Of a stretch of 64,000 bases of DNA, positions 35,791 to 50,700 are shown piece after piece. The notes beneath the pieces are model-generated. The model saw only the letters and a list, made by a program, of their open reading frames with translations, had not been told where the DNA came from and did not search any database. How positions within the stretch are numbered: position 1 is the stretch's first letter; each line of letters begins with the position of its first letter. The stretch comes from Euborellia annulipes. Taxonomy: Eukaryota > Arthropoda > Insecta > Dermaptera > Anisolabididae. The translations under genes were made by a program, and so were the position numbers. The stretch spans positions 45,001-109,000 of the forward strand of contig JAKCPI010021856.1 in assembly GCA_023213315.1 (NCBI GenBank), written 5' to 3'.

Positions 35791-38700
35791 AGCCACTACT
35801 TTAGAGATGAATTAATTTTCATCAGCATTTCAGTTAAACAAATTAAACACAAATTTTATTTTTAAATCAATCTTTATTAACAAAATAATAATAAATAAAT
35901 TTTATTAAAATAAAATATATATATTTTCAGACTTCTATCAAAAAAAAAAATAAATAAATAATAAAAATGATTAATATAAATAATAAATAATGAATAAATA
36001 CAGTAGTTAATAAGTCTCTATTACTTTTTAGAATAAGAACTTATTAAAAAGCAGTCTTAAGTGATATCTTTAAAAAAATAAATAATAAAATATTTTCCAA
36101 TATCATCTATCTAAATTTCTAATCAACTACTTAACTTTATTTTGGTTTTAGAGATCTTAACTGTTATTTGTTTTAGGCCTCGTTGGTTTCGAATCCCGGC
36201 GTCGTTGGGGATTGAGTTGAGCTCGAAGTGGAAGAGGAAGTAGTCGGTGATGTGATTGAAGAAGTCGCCGACGTCTCAGATGAAGAGGATGACGAAGAAG
36301 ACGACGGCAATGAAGAAGAAGAGGTCATGGATGTCGTAGAGACGGTTGTAGTGATCGGAGGCGGAGGCATCAAACCCATTGCCGGCATTTGAGGCATTTG
36401 AACTTCGCATCGTCTGCCGGTGAATCCTTCAGCGCAGAGACACCGATAATTGCCATCTTCTTCGGTTAAACTAAGACACGTCCCACCATTCTGGCAACTT
36501 TCTTTATGTTCGTCACAATATGTCAGAACTAAAAACAAAAAAAATTTTATATATAGTTGATTGTTGTTTATAAAAAAAAAAGAAGAAATAAAATGATTAC
36601 CCTGATCGCAGAGTAAACCTCCCCAGCCGGGTTTGCAATTGCATTCCCAAGGCCGTCGACACGTGCCATGAACACATCCCGGATAAGGATGGCATTGCTT
36701 GCAATCCGGTCCCTGCCATCCTACTTTGCATCGACACTCGCCTGGACGTCGACAATAGCCGTGCTCTCGGTGACACGTCGCATTACAAATCGCTGCCGAA
36801 ATATTAGAAGCTTAGGTATAGATATAAATGCCAAAAAATGTGTATTTTTTTATTAATATCACTTCCATCGGAATTCTAGAAGCATTATTTTATAAATAAA
36901 CACATGTCAATTGAGAAAAAATTGTCAAGAGCGTCCAGCGCATGCGCATTAAGTAAAAGCGTATTGCTTATCGTTACTGCGCATGTGATCTTCCTCACTA
37001 CGCATGCGCTGAACGCCTTCGGACGCTTAATCGAACAGACCTTAAATTCTCTCCTTTTTCAAAAACTGATCTTTTTCGGTTTTCGGTCTCGAAATTTTAT
37101 TTGGAATAATATGAAAGAAAAAATACAAGTGGGAGGCTTTATATTAATATATTTATACTGGCATATTTAAAAGAAAATGTAGAGTTATTAAATTTCTTCT
37201 TTTTTTTATTTAATATTTGATTAAACTCTACATTTACTCTTGAATATTAGATCCTTCAGAAGTCTCTCTAAAATAGAAAAAGTGGAATTTATATCTGATG
37301 TGTATGTAATATTTAAAAAATTGTGTTAGGTGCAAGTATTATAATAAGATAAATTTAATTTTGACAATTTTCTTCTACATTATTTTATGGTATATATACT
37401 AATTTCACAAAGAAAACTATTTTTATTATTATAGTTTTTATATGGATCAAAATAAAATACTGCTTTTGTATCTTTCGAAGGAATTTCTTTATAATTAATC
37501 TGTATATATTGCTTAATGTTGAAAAAATGTGAATATATTGAATTAGAGGATTATTTATTTTAAATTATAATAATTAGCAAGGAATCTAAGTAAAAAGCCT
37601 GTAAATTTTTCTCTTATCTACTTTTTTGTTAAATTATTTTTTTTATTTCAACTATTATAACTACTTTAATTTAATCCTTTCCTTAAAATAATTTCACTTG
37701 TCTAATAGAGTTTATTACTCTTTATTTTAATTTTCCAGCTTTTTCTGAATCCCAAGAAATCATTCGATGTACTTCGTAATTTATTTGATATCATATCTGT
37801 TTTTATATGTTATTTTAATTTGAATTGTTTGGAAAACATTGTAATAGATTTAATAAACATTATTAATTAATTAATTTGCGAAGATGTCTAAAATTTGTTT
37901 AATATTACATTATAAAAGAGAGTTGTTGCTGTGCTAGATTGGGATTAAGAAGAAGGCAGGATCAACAAAAATGCAGTCTTCAGATCATAAATAAATCCAA
38001 AATTTGAGAAGTTTTTTATCTAGTTTTACTGATTCTTATAGATAAATATGTCATTATATTATATATGAATATGAAATATAAATATATATATATAGCAGAA
38101 CTATTTTCGTCATGAAAATATCAAAAAATTTGATTGAATTTGTATCTCATTGAACATCTCAAGGCTGTTTTTTGCTGATCTTGCCTTCTCTTTAATCTTA
38201 TTATTTCGAAGCAAAGTTGCTGTTTGATTAAGGAAGTAATTGAGACCCAAAAATACTTTCTCTCTATATATATTTCATATATAGGATAAGAGAAAATAAA
38301 AATAAAATTTTTTTTTCTACTTTGATAAGCAAAAGTGGCTTTATTTTATTATTATTGCAACCAGTCTGATACCTCTTTAATAATTTATTTGTTTATTTTT
38401 AAGAATAATGATTAGTTTTTAGCTCATTTAATTTATATTTATTTATTTTATGGTATCATTAAACTAAAATTTTTTATATTCGTTTTTTTTTTCTTATTTT
38501 CGAAGTGATAAGGAGGGTAAAATAAAAAATCTGGTGTGTATGGCCGCACAACGCACAACTCCCTTACCTATGAAAGTTGTGTTCTGTGCCTGTTCACAGA
38601 TTTTTTTTTGTTTTTTTAGTTAAAAATATTTTTTAAAAAAAATGGAAAGACAAAATTCCCTTCACATTTCATATTTTTCCCTTTTCTTCATCCCTTGTGA

Positions 38701-41700
38701 GTATTTTGTAAAACTAGCAATTTAAATTAAACCCCCAAGCAGGGGCGTAAATAACACCCCCGCAGACCCCGTAATGCGGGGGGGCTTCGCCCAGGCCAAG
38801 GGGCGCAGAGACACGCGCACAAAAAATTTCCGCGACACGGAACAATTTAGTTCCGCAAAAAAAATTTTTCCACAAGGCGGGAAAAATTTCGTGTCGTTAA
38901 AAAAAAGGTAAAAATTTGATTCAGCAAAAAAAAATTCATCCCCCCCTCCCCCCTAAAGATTTCTATATACGCCCCCTCCAGGAGGGAGTGTCATTCTTGT
39001 CCCTGCGGGGAGTCAATATAGTTGAGCCTCTGCACCCAAGTTTAATAATTATAATTAAAAAGTAACATTTTTTTAATAAATAAATTAAATAGGCTCTTTT
39101 AAAATATCCGGTAAATCTAAATTAGTTTGAAAAATGGCGAGGAGGAGCGATTCGCAAGAAAAAAAACTGACGCCGAAGCAAAACTGATTTAATTTTGATG
39201 AAATTACCAGAAAAATTTGCATTTGTTTTAGTTCCATCTCCAAAGGTTTAGATTTTAATAAAACATAAATTTTATCGAGAACTCATCGATTAATATGAAC
39301 CATGAAAACAGGGAGGCCCCTAAATAAAAAACTCTTTGGATTTTTGTTTGCTGCCACTTGTGCCATTTTCCGTTCCTCTTTGATTTGATTGGACTAAATT
39401 TAAGAAAAATCAACTTTTTTAAATCACACATTATTTATTTGAAAATATTTCAGCTGATATAATGCCAGTCCATTATTAGTAGAAAAATATGTTATAACGC
39501 AGCTCTTAAAATAATGAATAAATTTTTAGAGAAGCGGGACAAATTTGTTTGAAAAGGTAGGAATCTCTAAATTCTCATAGGCAACTCTCTGACAAATTAT
39601 AATTTGATGGCACTGGCCTGATTGACCAGATGAAATATTTACAAATAAAATGATCTCAGAGTGACCCAAAAGCAGCTATTTCTTTAATTTATTCAGCAAT
39701 ATTCAACTCCCTTTTAATTATTTTATTGCAGAGCATAGAAGATTTTTCCTGTTTGGATGCATTAAAAAAAAATATAATTATTATTTACGTGTTTGGCAAA
39801 GCAGGCCGGTGTAGCCCTCGTGGCATCGACACTCAAGGGGTTTAGTGCAGGAACCATGCTGGCATCCAGGGAGCACTTGACAATCGCGACATGTCTCGCC
39901 TGCCCAGCCTAGTCGACATCTGGAACAAAAACAGATCAATTTATTATTAGTCAACCATTATATTCATTCAGTATATTCTCAAAGACGTATGAAATATTAA
40001 GACAAAATTTTTGGCCTATTCGACTTCCACAATTTCAATTCTGTATGATTAGCATAATTTCTTTCAAGACAATTTTAAAGTCAGCATTTCTCTAATTTAC
40101 TTTTAAATAAGAAAATTAGGCATATCCCTCCTTAAATGGAAAAGTGACACAACTCAAAAATGATCAATTTTGAGATTTGGTATAAAAATGAGTTCTTTTT
40201 TATCAGCGGCGTAACTAGCCTTTGAGGGCGGAGGGGGCGAAGCTCAACTGGGGTGCCGTTTTTTGGTTTTTTTTTTTTTGTTCGTTCGAGCTTTTTTTGT
40301 GTAATTTTTCTCCGGATTTGTGATATAAAATGAATTTATTATGAAATTTCAAAAAAAAAAGCCTGAGATTTTGTCAAAAAGTGGAGATTTCGGGAAAAAA
40401 AGCGCGAGATTTAGGTAAAAAGCCGGAAAGTCGGATGCGTGAGGGGCGCCAAGGACTTGATGAGCCTGGGGCGGGGGAGGGAGGGGGGGGGCGAGCGCCC
40501 CCCTTCGCCCCCACCTGGTTACGCTACTGCTTTTTATGTGTGGATTTATGTGGGAAAGTGTCATTTCTTTCACTTTTAAGTACCATCCTCAGAATCGTTT
40601 TTCAATTTTGGCGTTTTTGCTCTTATTTTTGTGGAAAAGCATCATGTGTCTAATTGATGTCGAGTAAAACACAGTTTTAGAAGTGCATACAATAATATCA
40701 CAATAATTTAAATGCATCGCGTTTTCTATTAAGAAAATAGATCTCTTTAAACTGCTTTCCTGAAAAAAAGAGACTTTTTGAGTTGTGTCACTTTTCCATT
40801 TAAGGAGCGATATGTTGTTGAGTTCCCAAATAGTCCGAATTTTCAAAAAAAAAAATTCTACGAATTTCCCTTTGTTTTTCCTTATAGATGAGAAACACAT
40901 CAACACCATGTCATTAACATCGTGAATGTCTTCTCTAAAGGTAAATGAGATCATTTCAGTCCAGTAATACTAGGGGTATACTCAACTATAATAAATTGAA
41001 ATATTATATGAGTTTGTGGAAAAAAATTGTTAGATGATGAATCTTTGAACTCTCCTGAGGCGTCTAGAGATTCCCGAATAACAATTATAAATTTTTATAT
41101 CAACACTTATCTAAACCATAAAATTACACTCAAAACAACATAATACAAATTATATATTATAAGAAAAATTAGTCGAAAATAACATGTTTACAAACTAAAA
41201 TTGTTCGAAATTACTATAATAAGAAAAGTTATAGCTAGAATTTTTGACTTACCCTCGTACATTTGTTTATTTTGTTTTTACTAGAATGAAAGGCCCTCAT
41301 TTAACCCTTCCTAAAACATGTACAGTGAGGGAAATATTAAGTCCCACCCATGCGTTTTCTACTTGTGATTATTTCATTGTTTTTAAAAAAAAATTATATA
41401 TTTTTTAATGGAAACTTTCATGGTTCAAACCTAGAAAATTTCCAATAAAGATTTTCATTTTCTTTTATAAAAACAATGAAATAATCACATGTAGAAAACG
41501 CATGGATGGGGCTTAATATTGTCCCTCACTGTACAGTTCTAAATGTGTACATCTAATATCTTACAAGTTTTAATAATTGAAAAGATAAAGTGTGCTTACC
41601 TACAATCTCCAGGGTATTCGCAATAACCTCTCGTTGCATGGCAATCCGACCGACAAATAGCTGAAAAATTATAAATTCATAGTTAACATAAATGATTTTT

Positions 41701-44700
41701 TTATCGTTAATACTTATAGCTTACAGCAAATATTTTATTAAAACTTTGTAAAGTGTAATAGCTTTACCAACACAAACAAGATGTGCAAATAAAAGAGTTG
41801 CAGCCAGGGAATTTTCAGACCCAAGAAAGAAAATTTGGTTGTAAATTCTTGATTTATTTGCACCTCTCTACTCTACAGTCATACATCCACTTGATACAAT
41901 TTCTTTTGGGAGCAAGTAAAATTTGTTTTTTACACGTAGCCTATTAATTTTTTTTTTATTTTATGAGATGATTTCGCCTCTAACTTTGAGAGAGATTTGT
42001 AAACGTTTACGATTTTTATTTTTTAATTTTGACAAAAAGGCTTACGTTCTGAGCAGAAGAGGCCGTCCCAGCCCTCGAGGCAATTGCATTCAAAGCTTGT
42101 GTTGCAATAGCCATGTTGACATCCTGGCAGTGCTATACATTTATCGCAATGTTCTCCGTAGAATCCTAGTTTGCAGCGACATTCTCCAGGCTGTTTGCAG
42201 AATCCTTGAAGGGGATCACAACCCTTACGGCAGATGGGCACGTCGCAAAGATCTCCCTGCCAACCGGGAAGGCATTGCACTTCACCTTCTTCAGAGCATG
42301 TGTAGTGGGAATGTTCGTGTTGCGAAGCTGGAATTTCACATGCCTGAAACAAAAATTAAAATTATAATTAAAAATAGTTCAATCAAATTATATAACATTT
42401 GAAACTTTGTAGAGCACGGTGAGATTTTGGATACCAAATGATATAAAAAAATGTGCTGCGCTGTCAAATTTTAGCATGAAATTCCTCCCTAAATCTCACA
42501 GCATGTTTCAAGCCATAGATCATTATTATTATTATTATTATTAATCACAGATTAATGATATATCATTAATCTGTGATAATACCCTGCTCATTTGCTCCTC
42601 TAGATTCGTTCTCCAACTCCAGCCAGCGCACTTGGTTAAAATTGTGGCCTTCATGCCAACATAAATAAAAAAAAAAGTTTGTCAAAATTTCCTAAACATA
42701 GGGTAACCAAAATTTATATTCCACAAATCCTTTCTCTCATTATAATGACAGATAAATGAAATTTTAAGTTAGCATTAAAAATAAAAGGAAATTGATAATA
42801 TGATTTAAAAAAAAAGTGCAGGAGGTGGATTTGAACTCGTGAAGTTTGGTTACGTGAGAATGGAAAAAATTATCTTGCAGACGAATTAGCCACCTGAGCC
42901 ATACTTTACTTAATTGATTTAAGGAAATATAAGCCTTATAATAAACATGAAATAAAAGAAGTATTAAAAAAATTTTAATATTCCACATATGATATATCAT
43001 TTTTCATTACTTTTTATGCGGATTCATAATTTATAATAAAAATTTTTATAGCAGGCCTAGTTTTCAAATAATTCAATGGTCAAACGTCAGATTGTTTATG
43101 TCTTAATGTAATTAAACCAAAAACTCTATCTAACATATGATACATGTAATTAATTCTTGAATTCCCCCTGATTCCAGGGAACTAAAGCCCTTTTAATTAT
43201 ATGATCTAATTTGGAAGTTATTGGCGATCAAAGTTAAGCTTATTTTCGCCCTTAATGACATCAACACTCAATTTTCTATATTATCGAAAAAGCATATTTA
43301 GCATTGTCTGATTAAAACCAAATTTTTACCAGAGATTTATAATTAAAAAATGAGTATTTTTCTAAAGTTTCATTGAGATTGGTTAAGAAATAAATAAAAT
43401 ATTGACTATTTTGTAAATTTAGTTTTAGAATTCGGGATCCCGGATGGGTAAAGAGAGCGCTCTGTGAACCGGGTCTAGGCTTGAATCTGAGATCCCGAAT
43501 TCTAAAACTAAATTTACAAAATAGTCAATATTTTATTTATTTCTTAACCAATCTCAATGAAACTTTAGAAAAATACTCATTTTTTAATTATAAATCTCTG
43601 GTAAAAATTTGGTTTTAATCAGACAATGCTAAATAAGCTTTTTCGATAATATAGAATATTGAGTGTTGATGTCATTAAGGACGAAAATAAGCTTAACTTT
43701 GATCGCCAATAACTCCCAAATTAGATCATATAATTAAAAGGGCTTTAGTTCTCTGGAATCAGGGTGAATTCAAGAATTAATGACATGTATCATATGTTAG
43801 ATAGAGTTTTTGGTTTAATTACATTAAGACATAAACAATCTGACGTTTGACCATTGAATTATTTGAAAACTAGGCCTGCTATAAAAATTTTAATTATAAA
43901 TTATTAATCCGCATAAAAAGTAATGAAAAATGATATATCATATGTGGAATATTAAGATTTTTTTAATACTTCTTTTATTTCATGTTTCTTATAAGGCTTA
44001 TATTTCCTTAGATCAATTAAGTAAAGAATGGCTCAGGTGGCTAATTCGTCTTTAAGTTAATTTTTTCCATTCTCACGTAACCAAACTTCACGAGTTCAAA
44101 TCCACCTCCTGCACTTTTTTTTTTATTCTTAACTGTTTTTTATACCTCATGTGAGGAGGGTGGGGGGCTGGGGCGCGCGCCAAAAATCACCTGGCTCGGA
44201 CGCGGCAACCAAGTGGCGAAGGGTGGAGCTCGCCCCCTCCGCCCCAGACACATCAAGCTTTAGGCGCCCCTCGATACCGACATAGGCATCTAAGATATAG
44301 CCCAGGGACGGAGATTTTATCATATTCTTTCCATAGATGATCCAAAAAAAATTGATAGTTTTCTTTTAAAATTATATTACAACTAAAAAACGGCGTCCCA
44401 GGTGAGCTTCGCCCCCCTGCGCCTTCAAAGGCTAGTTACGCCGCTGGATATATGCATTAAGTTCAATGAAGGTGCGCACACGACTCAACTGCTGATCAAC
44501 TCGATTTTTTAATCAAATGCGATCGATCTGCACTTTTGACAAAAAAATCGACCAACTATCGCTCAACTCATAAAAGGCCTATTGATGCGCGCACACGATC
44601 GACAGTTTAGTTGGCCAACAGCACTAGTGCACCCTGGTGTCAAAAACAAAAACAACGTGATGTACAAATTCTCTCTATCTGTATTAAAAAAAAAAATGCA

Positions 44701-47700
44701 AATAATAATAATTTGGTTATTTGCCAATGTATGATCTGTGCCAATAGTAATTGATAACATAAGGGGTCAAAATGATATAAAGGGCCAAAAATTATTTAAA
44801 TCAGGACATGTCTTAAATGTCATTGAGACAAAAGATGTAAATAAACGACCAATTATAACTTGCAATGTAGTTGCCTAAACTAGTGTTTCTAATCGATATA
44901 ATGTCAAAATAATTGTAAGTATTTTTATAAATTAACTGTATGATATTAAAAATAGTTCAAATCAGATAATATCTAATATTTTAAAAAGATAGTTTAAACC
45001 GGGCACCTCTGTGATAAATCAGACGTGTACCCGAAGCCCAATGGCTTCGTCACCAGGGCAAATCCATCATGACAAAGATTTTCCGTTTGTCCCAAGTTAC
45101 TACTATATTTTTAATATTTATTACCCGAAAAAAATTATCTGATTCTTATTTTTAAAATTAAATTGTTCAAGTAGCTGCCAATATAATAAAAAATATAATT
45201 TTCAGCTGTATAACAATCGAAATATTACCTGGACCAATTGCACTTGGCCATTTTTGATTTTTGATTTTTGACATTTCCAGATTATCCACTCAGTGTTCAA
45301 TGAACTTTCGAGAAAAGGATAAAATTTCACCTGCGTATGATTTTTACACGGCATATTTGAACAGCCAGGAATGCAACACGATGCTCTTGATTATGCCATC
45401 TTGAAAATGTATTTTAATTACAAAAATATTAATTATTATAAACACAAGGATAGCGAATAGCAGCCAGGAAAAATCAAATCGGACAAAAACCAGAACAATC
45501 TTTATCAGATTTATTTGATCGTCGACGTTTCGGACGCCAGTCGCGTCCTTCCTCAGGACCTATGATCCATACATGTATAATTATAATAAATTAACAGCAA
45601 AGACAAGCAATTTTCTTCTCCCTCATTTTCCCTCCATACTTATATTCAATCGTCAAACAAATAAGATGGAGGTATTTCTAACGAAACAATAAAATTTCAA
45701 TATGTCTCAAACTGAATGCATTCTTCGATGGCATTGCTTTAAGCACTTTGCAGTCAATGAGTTTAAATGCTTATGATTTTAAAATAACATTTCAATTCCA
45801 AATCACGATGTCTATTTTTGCTTTACAAAATCATTATAACATTACTCCTTCCCTTTATTCTTTCTTTTTATACAAATTAAATTTTTTTTTTTAATATTTT
45901 ACATATTTTGATGAAATCTAAAATATTTTCGTACAACAGGCTAAGACCCTGAACATCGTCTCTATAATTGCAAGATGTTACTCTATATTTTTTTATTGCT
46001 ATCATTTCTGCAAATTCTAGGCGGAATTGATCTAGTTTTTGTCTGATTTGATTTTTCCTGGCTGCTATTCGCTATCCTTATCAAGTTAAACAGCCATATT
46101 CTCCATCATTATCATAAACACTTTCAATGCAATTCCAATACAAATCTATTTCAATTTGCACCATTCTATTTGTGTCTTTTTCTTGGCAGGGGACAGCATA
46201 GTCATCTTTCTCAATCCCTATTTGTTAAATTTTGATTTTGATTATGAGCTCACGAGACCTTTGTGTTACTCATTATATAGCAAAATTTCCACTCGCCTGA
46301 CGCCAACCTCGTCGTTCGTCTATTCTAATCCGTCTTCTAACAGCAACCAATTTTTAATATCTCTAGACTCTTGACTTGTTAATTATTTAAATAATCATAT
46401 CACTCGACCACGAGCTACCCGAGCTGGGACTGGCAGTCCTATTCTTTGCATGTCAGTCTCTTCCTTCCTCTTTTCAACAGGCGTCAGACCGTGCGACGGG
46501 CCGGCCTGTTCTATTCCTTCCCGGTCGTAAAAAAAACCCATGAACCGCCGACCCCTTTATTTCCGCCCTCCCCGCACCCTGGGATTAATCAGGCCGAGGA
46601 AAGAGGAGTCTACCTAGTTAATACTTAAATTTTAGTTTAGTAAGATTTCTTTGCCCTCGGTGTAGAGGTGTAGGGGTTGGATGGCTTAAATAAGCATGCC
46701 TGGACCCTCAATATGTATATATTAATCAATAACGGATATCGTCAAAGTTTTATATGGCCTGAGTTGCCTAAAAGAATGTTTTAAATGAAATTTCCTCCGC
46801 CTGCAGTCTCTCGCAAATCAAGCCACCAGTGCCTTTAGGACACCCAAAAAAAAGAGCCCAGAAACCCTTAACTTGGCGAAAAAATAAATTGAATGCGCTC
46901 ATATGTGTGCTTTGCCTCTTCCCTTCCCACCCAATTTTGCTTTTCCTTCACTGTTGTCAATTATTACAATAAATTATAAAATAATAGTTAAAATTTAAAC
47001 TTTCAATCTAATATTGTACTTGTGGCTGTTGAGTTGTATCAATGAAGAGTTGCGAAAGCAAAGCCAAATTTTTTCTTTAAATATTTTATTTATTGGGCCG
47101 ATGTTTCGGTCTCGATAGAGGCCATCTTCAGGGCCCAATAAGTGTCATGGAAGTATATATATTGTTTTGCATTAGGCAGCTATGTGTAATGATGCTCATC
47201 AGGTGAGAGAGCTTGCAATGAATGAAATTTAATAAATTAGAAATAATAAAAATTTAATTTACTATTTATATTTTTTGATTTTTCAGTATTAAACACAACG
47301 AAGGCATCATCATTACTTCACTGGACATGGAAAATTTAGCAATTGAATCCCGCTAGAATTTCGGGATAACCTTTTAAATAAGCGACGATTTATATATTTA
47401 CGACGCCAAGAAAATAAGGATTCGAGAGCAAAGACGTCGAAGAGTTCGTTGGAAGGCCAAGTGAAATTTGCAGCCAAATGGGACCAGTAAAATGAGGGCT
47501 TTAGGGAGAAAAAAGGTCACCGGAAGGAGACCAAACATTCAAGCACTTGATCCTCTTCTCCACTTTATATGAAAAAAAAAAAATGAAAATTAAAAAAAAA
47601 TAAATAAATTCTAATTACGACGTGAAGGTTCTTCTCTTCTTATTGTGAGCGCCTCCTTAGCCCGGTTCTCACAATGTGTGTCACAAAGAGCAGCCACTGG

Positions 47701-50700
47701 TCGGATTTCTATTAGCGTTAATCATCCTTGAGACGTATGGGCCCCACAGAGGAAAAGAGAGTGCCATGAAAGAATCCATCACGGAACTAGAACGAATTTA
47801 TCTAACAGACTAAAGTCTATTTGATTTTATCGTCCAAAAGAAAAAATAAATTGGAGGAATTATTTCATCCATTTCATCTGATTTGTAAACAAAATAACAA
47901 AACAAATATAAATTAAAAGAAGAAAAGCCAACGGAGAAGAGCAACAGTCACCGCAATCGTTGCAGTTAAGCAATGTCAACCTGCCTAACGCTCGGGATTG
48001 GTGACCCCGAGCAATCAGCGCGTGGAACGTCCCCCGGTAGCTATACGTATCAGGTAATTTAAAAATTTATTTAATAAAGTCATACCCCTAAATGGCCTCA
48101 GTAGGAAACCACAACACAGTTTATTCAAGATGAGGCTGTCTGTGTGTATTGTGGCTGTGAACAAAATATCTCAAGAACGAAAAGAGCTAGGAGGTTGAAA
48201 TTTTATATTTAAGTTAGGCACCCTTCTGGCACGTGACACGAAGCTTTGAACAAAGTCGGTCCAAAAGTACTAGTACTTTACTGATGCACTTTTTCAGTTT
48301 TTTCGATTTTCTCAAAATTCGCTCTAACGATTTTGATTAAAATTCATAAATCAATTATTTTTTAGATGTTCTTTAAAATGTATATTCTCATTTCGCTCTC
48401 AAAATTGTTTGAAGCACTCTTTACTCTTGTACTTCATAGGAAATATAGGAGAAATGGTTGCCATAGTAACAAAATATAAATATTTTCCCATACTTATAAA
48501 TTTTACATCTTGAATTCTAATATATCGGCGGAAACTAAATACATGTCGACACAAAAAAAGACCAAATTCTCACATTATTTATTTGTATTTTAAATATTAA
48601 TTACGAAATTATAAATGTAAAAAAAATTAATTATATCGGGAAAAGCAAAAGTCTGTGGGAATTTTAAGGGCTTCGACTCCAGGGAATTTGATCTGCTTTA
48701 GCTATCCAGCCCTGTAACCTCTTTCTCCCCATCCCCTTCCCCCCTTGAAGGACCGCATTTCGTCATCTTGACAAAGGAATTACCAAGCCCATAGTTCCTT
48801 GAACTTTTATTTTCATTGTACAGTTATCCTAAAGATGAGCATTTAATTAAATATTCTATTTGCACTTCAACTTTGTTTAACTCATATAATCCAGAATCAT
48901 TATAACAGTTGATTGTTGTATATATCGTAAGGAAAATCTTTAACTACCTACCAAAGAAGGAAGTTGTCCTTCCAAGCGAGTCGTTGATAAATTTATTTAG
49001 TAAATGTGTAAAGCGCGGAATGGGAAAATAAGGAGAGTAAAACCAGCCCCCTTCTTCTCTCTCTCCACTTCAATTTATTGAAATATTTTGGTCCCTAATC
49101 AGGGTGTATTCTCAGTGCATATATGGCATTTTTGAGACAGATTGTCAAAATTATAAAATAATAGAAAAAATTTAGAATACGATTTATTTTTTTACCAATA
49201 TATATTGAGGATATCCGGTTTATATACTGGTTAAAAAATGACCAGACATCCTTATTTGCAATAAATTAAGAGAGAAGGTTTAATTCTCCTTATCTTCCCA
49301 AATTTATTTTTTTAGGCGGCCAGCAATTTTCGTCGACGTTTCGGGAACACTTTGCTCCTATCTCTAAATGCTCTTTTAATTATATCATCTTGGGCAGAGC
49401 TGCTCTGCTGCCTGTTCACAACGTAAACGGACCAGTCATGTGGCTCCTACTTCTAATGTCTTATTCCTACTAGTGAATTATTTCTCTATTTTATTGATAT
49501 GTATAAATAAACGTGTCTTTTTTTTGTATGCACCGCTATTGTCCACCAATGAATTGACGATTGCTCATCCTGAAAATGGAAGCGAAGCGAAGCGTTGGCG
49601 GAACATCGACGAAAATGATAATATCTTCTCTGGGAAACGTAGGGCTTATAGCTGGTACTTCAATCAAACAGGAGAAAAAAATCAGCAGCTAGATGCATTT
49701 CATATTTATTTATATTTAATAGATATCTTGCTATAAGTTCTGCAAATAATATATAATATACACATATTTAACAGCCATTTGTTCTGAGAAGAACCCAACT
49801 GGGATCGAAACGTCAACGTGATGGGAATAAAAAAATGAAATACAACGAGCTGCTGATTCTTCTTCCCCAGTTTAATAATCCTGTTTTTTCTTAGGATATA
49901 GGAGACGTAGCAAACAAGGAATTAAATAAAAAACTTTTATTTAATTGTTAATTGTTTACGTTTCGGTCACAAATCACGATCTTCGTCCTGAGGACGATTA
50001 ACAATTAAATAAAAGTCTTTTATTTAATTTCTTGGCTGCTCTAAGCATGTAATGATTTCTATTTATGAGTTAGTAGGCAACCTACCTACTCTTCCTTAAT
50101 AATACTACAGACATAATTTTCGTTTGAAAATAAATATACTGTAATTTTGTAATAAATTATATATTTTTTTTTGTTTGCTAAGGGGCCCACATCTGTGGGT
50201 TCTTGAATAACGACCACGAACTACCCTAGCTAGGACTGGCAGTACTTTTGTTCTTTGCATGTCAGTCTCTTTTCTTCTATATTTTCAACAGGCGTCAGAC
50301 CATGCGACGGACCGGCCTGTTCTATTCCCTCCCGGCCGCAAAAACCCATGATCCGCCAACCCCGCACCACAGGATTAAGGAGAAGAAGATAGTTTTTAGT
50401 ACGGAAAAAATAAATTATGGGTTTTACAGAGAATTTAATGCCTGAAGTCTATTATTGCTTTTTTAATGTCGCCTTTAATAAACATTTTAATAAGTCATCT
50501 TAAAATTTGTTTGTATTATTAGTATAAAAAAACTTCCCCTCCGGGATCCAACGGACTATGTCTAGCGCTTTTTCTGAATATTGTCGATCAGTCCATTCTA
50601 GTAAAAGTAAAGAGGAAAACATTATAGAAGATGCAATAATATTTAAAATTTTATTTTTCTTTCATGGTTGGACTTCCCGTTTCAAGGACAATAGAATGAC

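Noticed and set aside
42023..42402. Plus-strand frame of 159 codons opposite exon 2 of the DOS/EGF gene
   Set aside because: It is the antisense shadow of a clear cysteine-rich exon.
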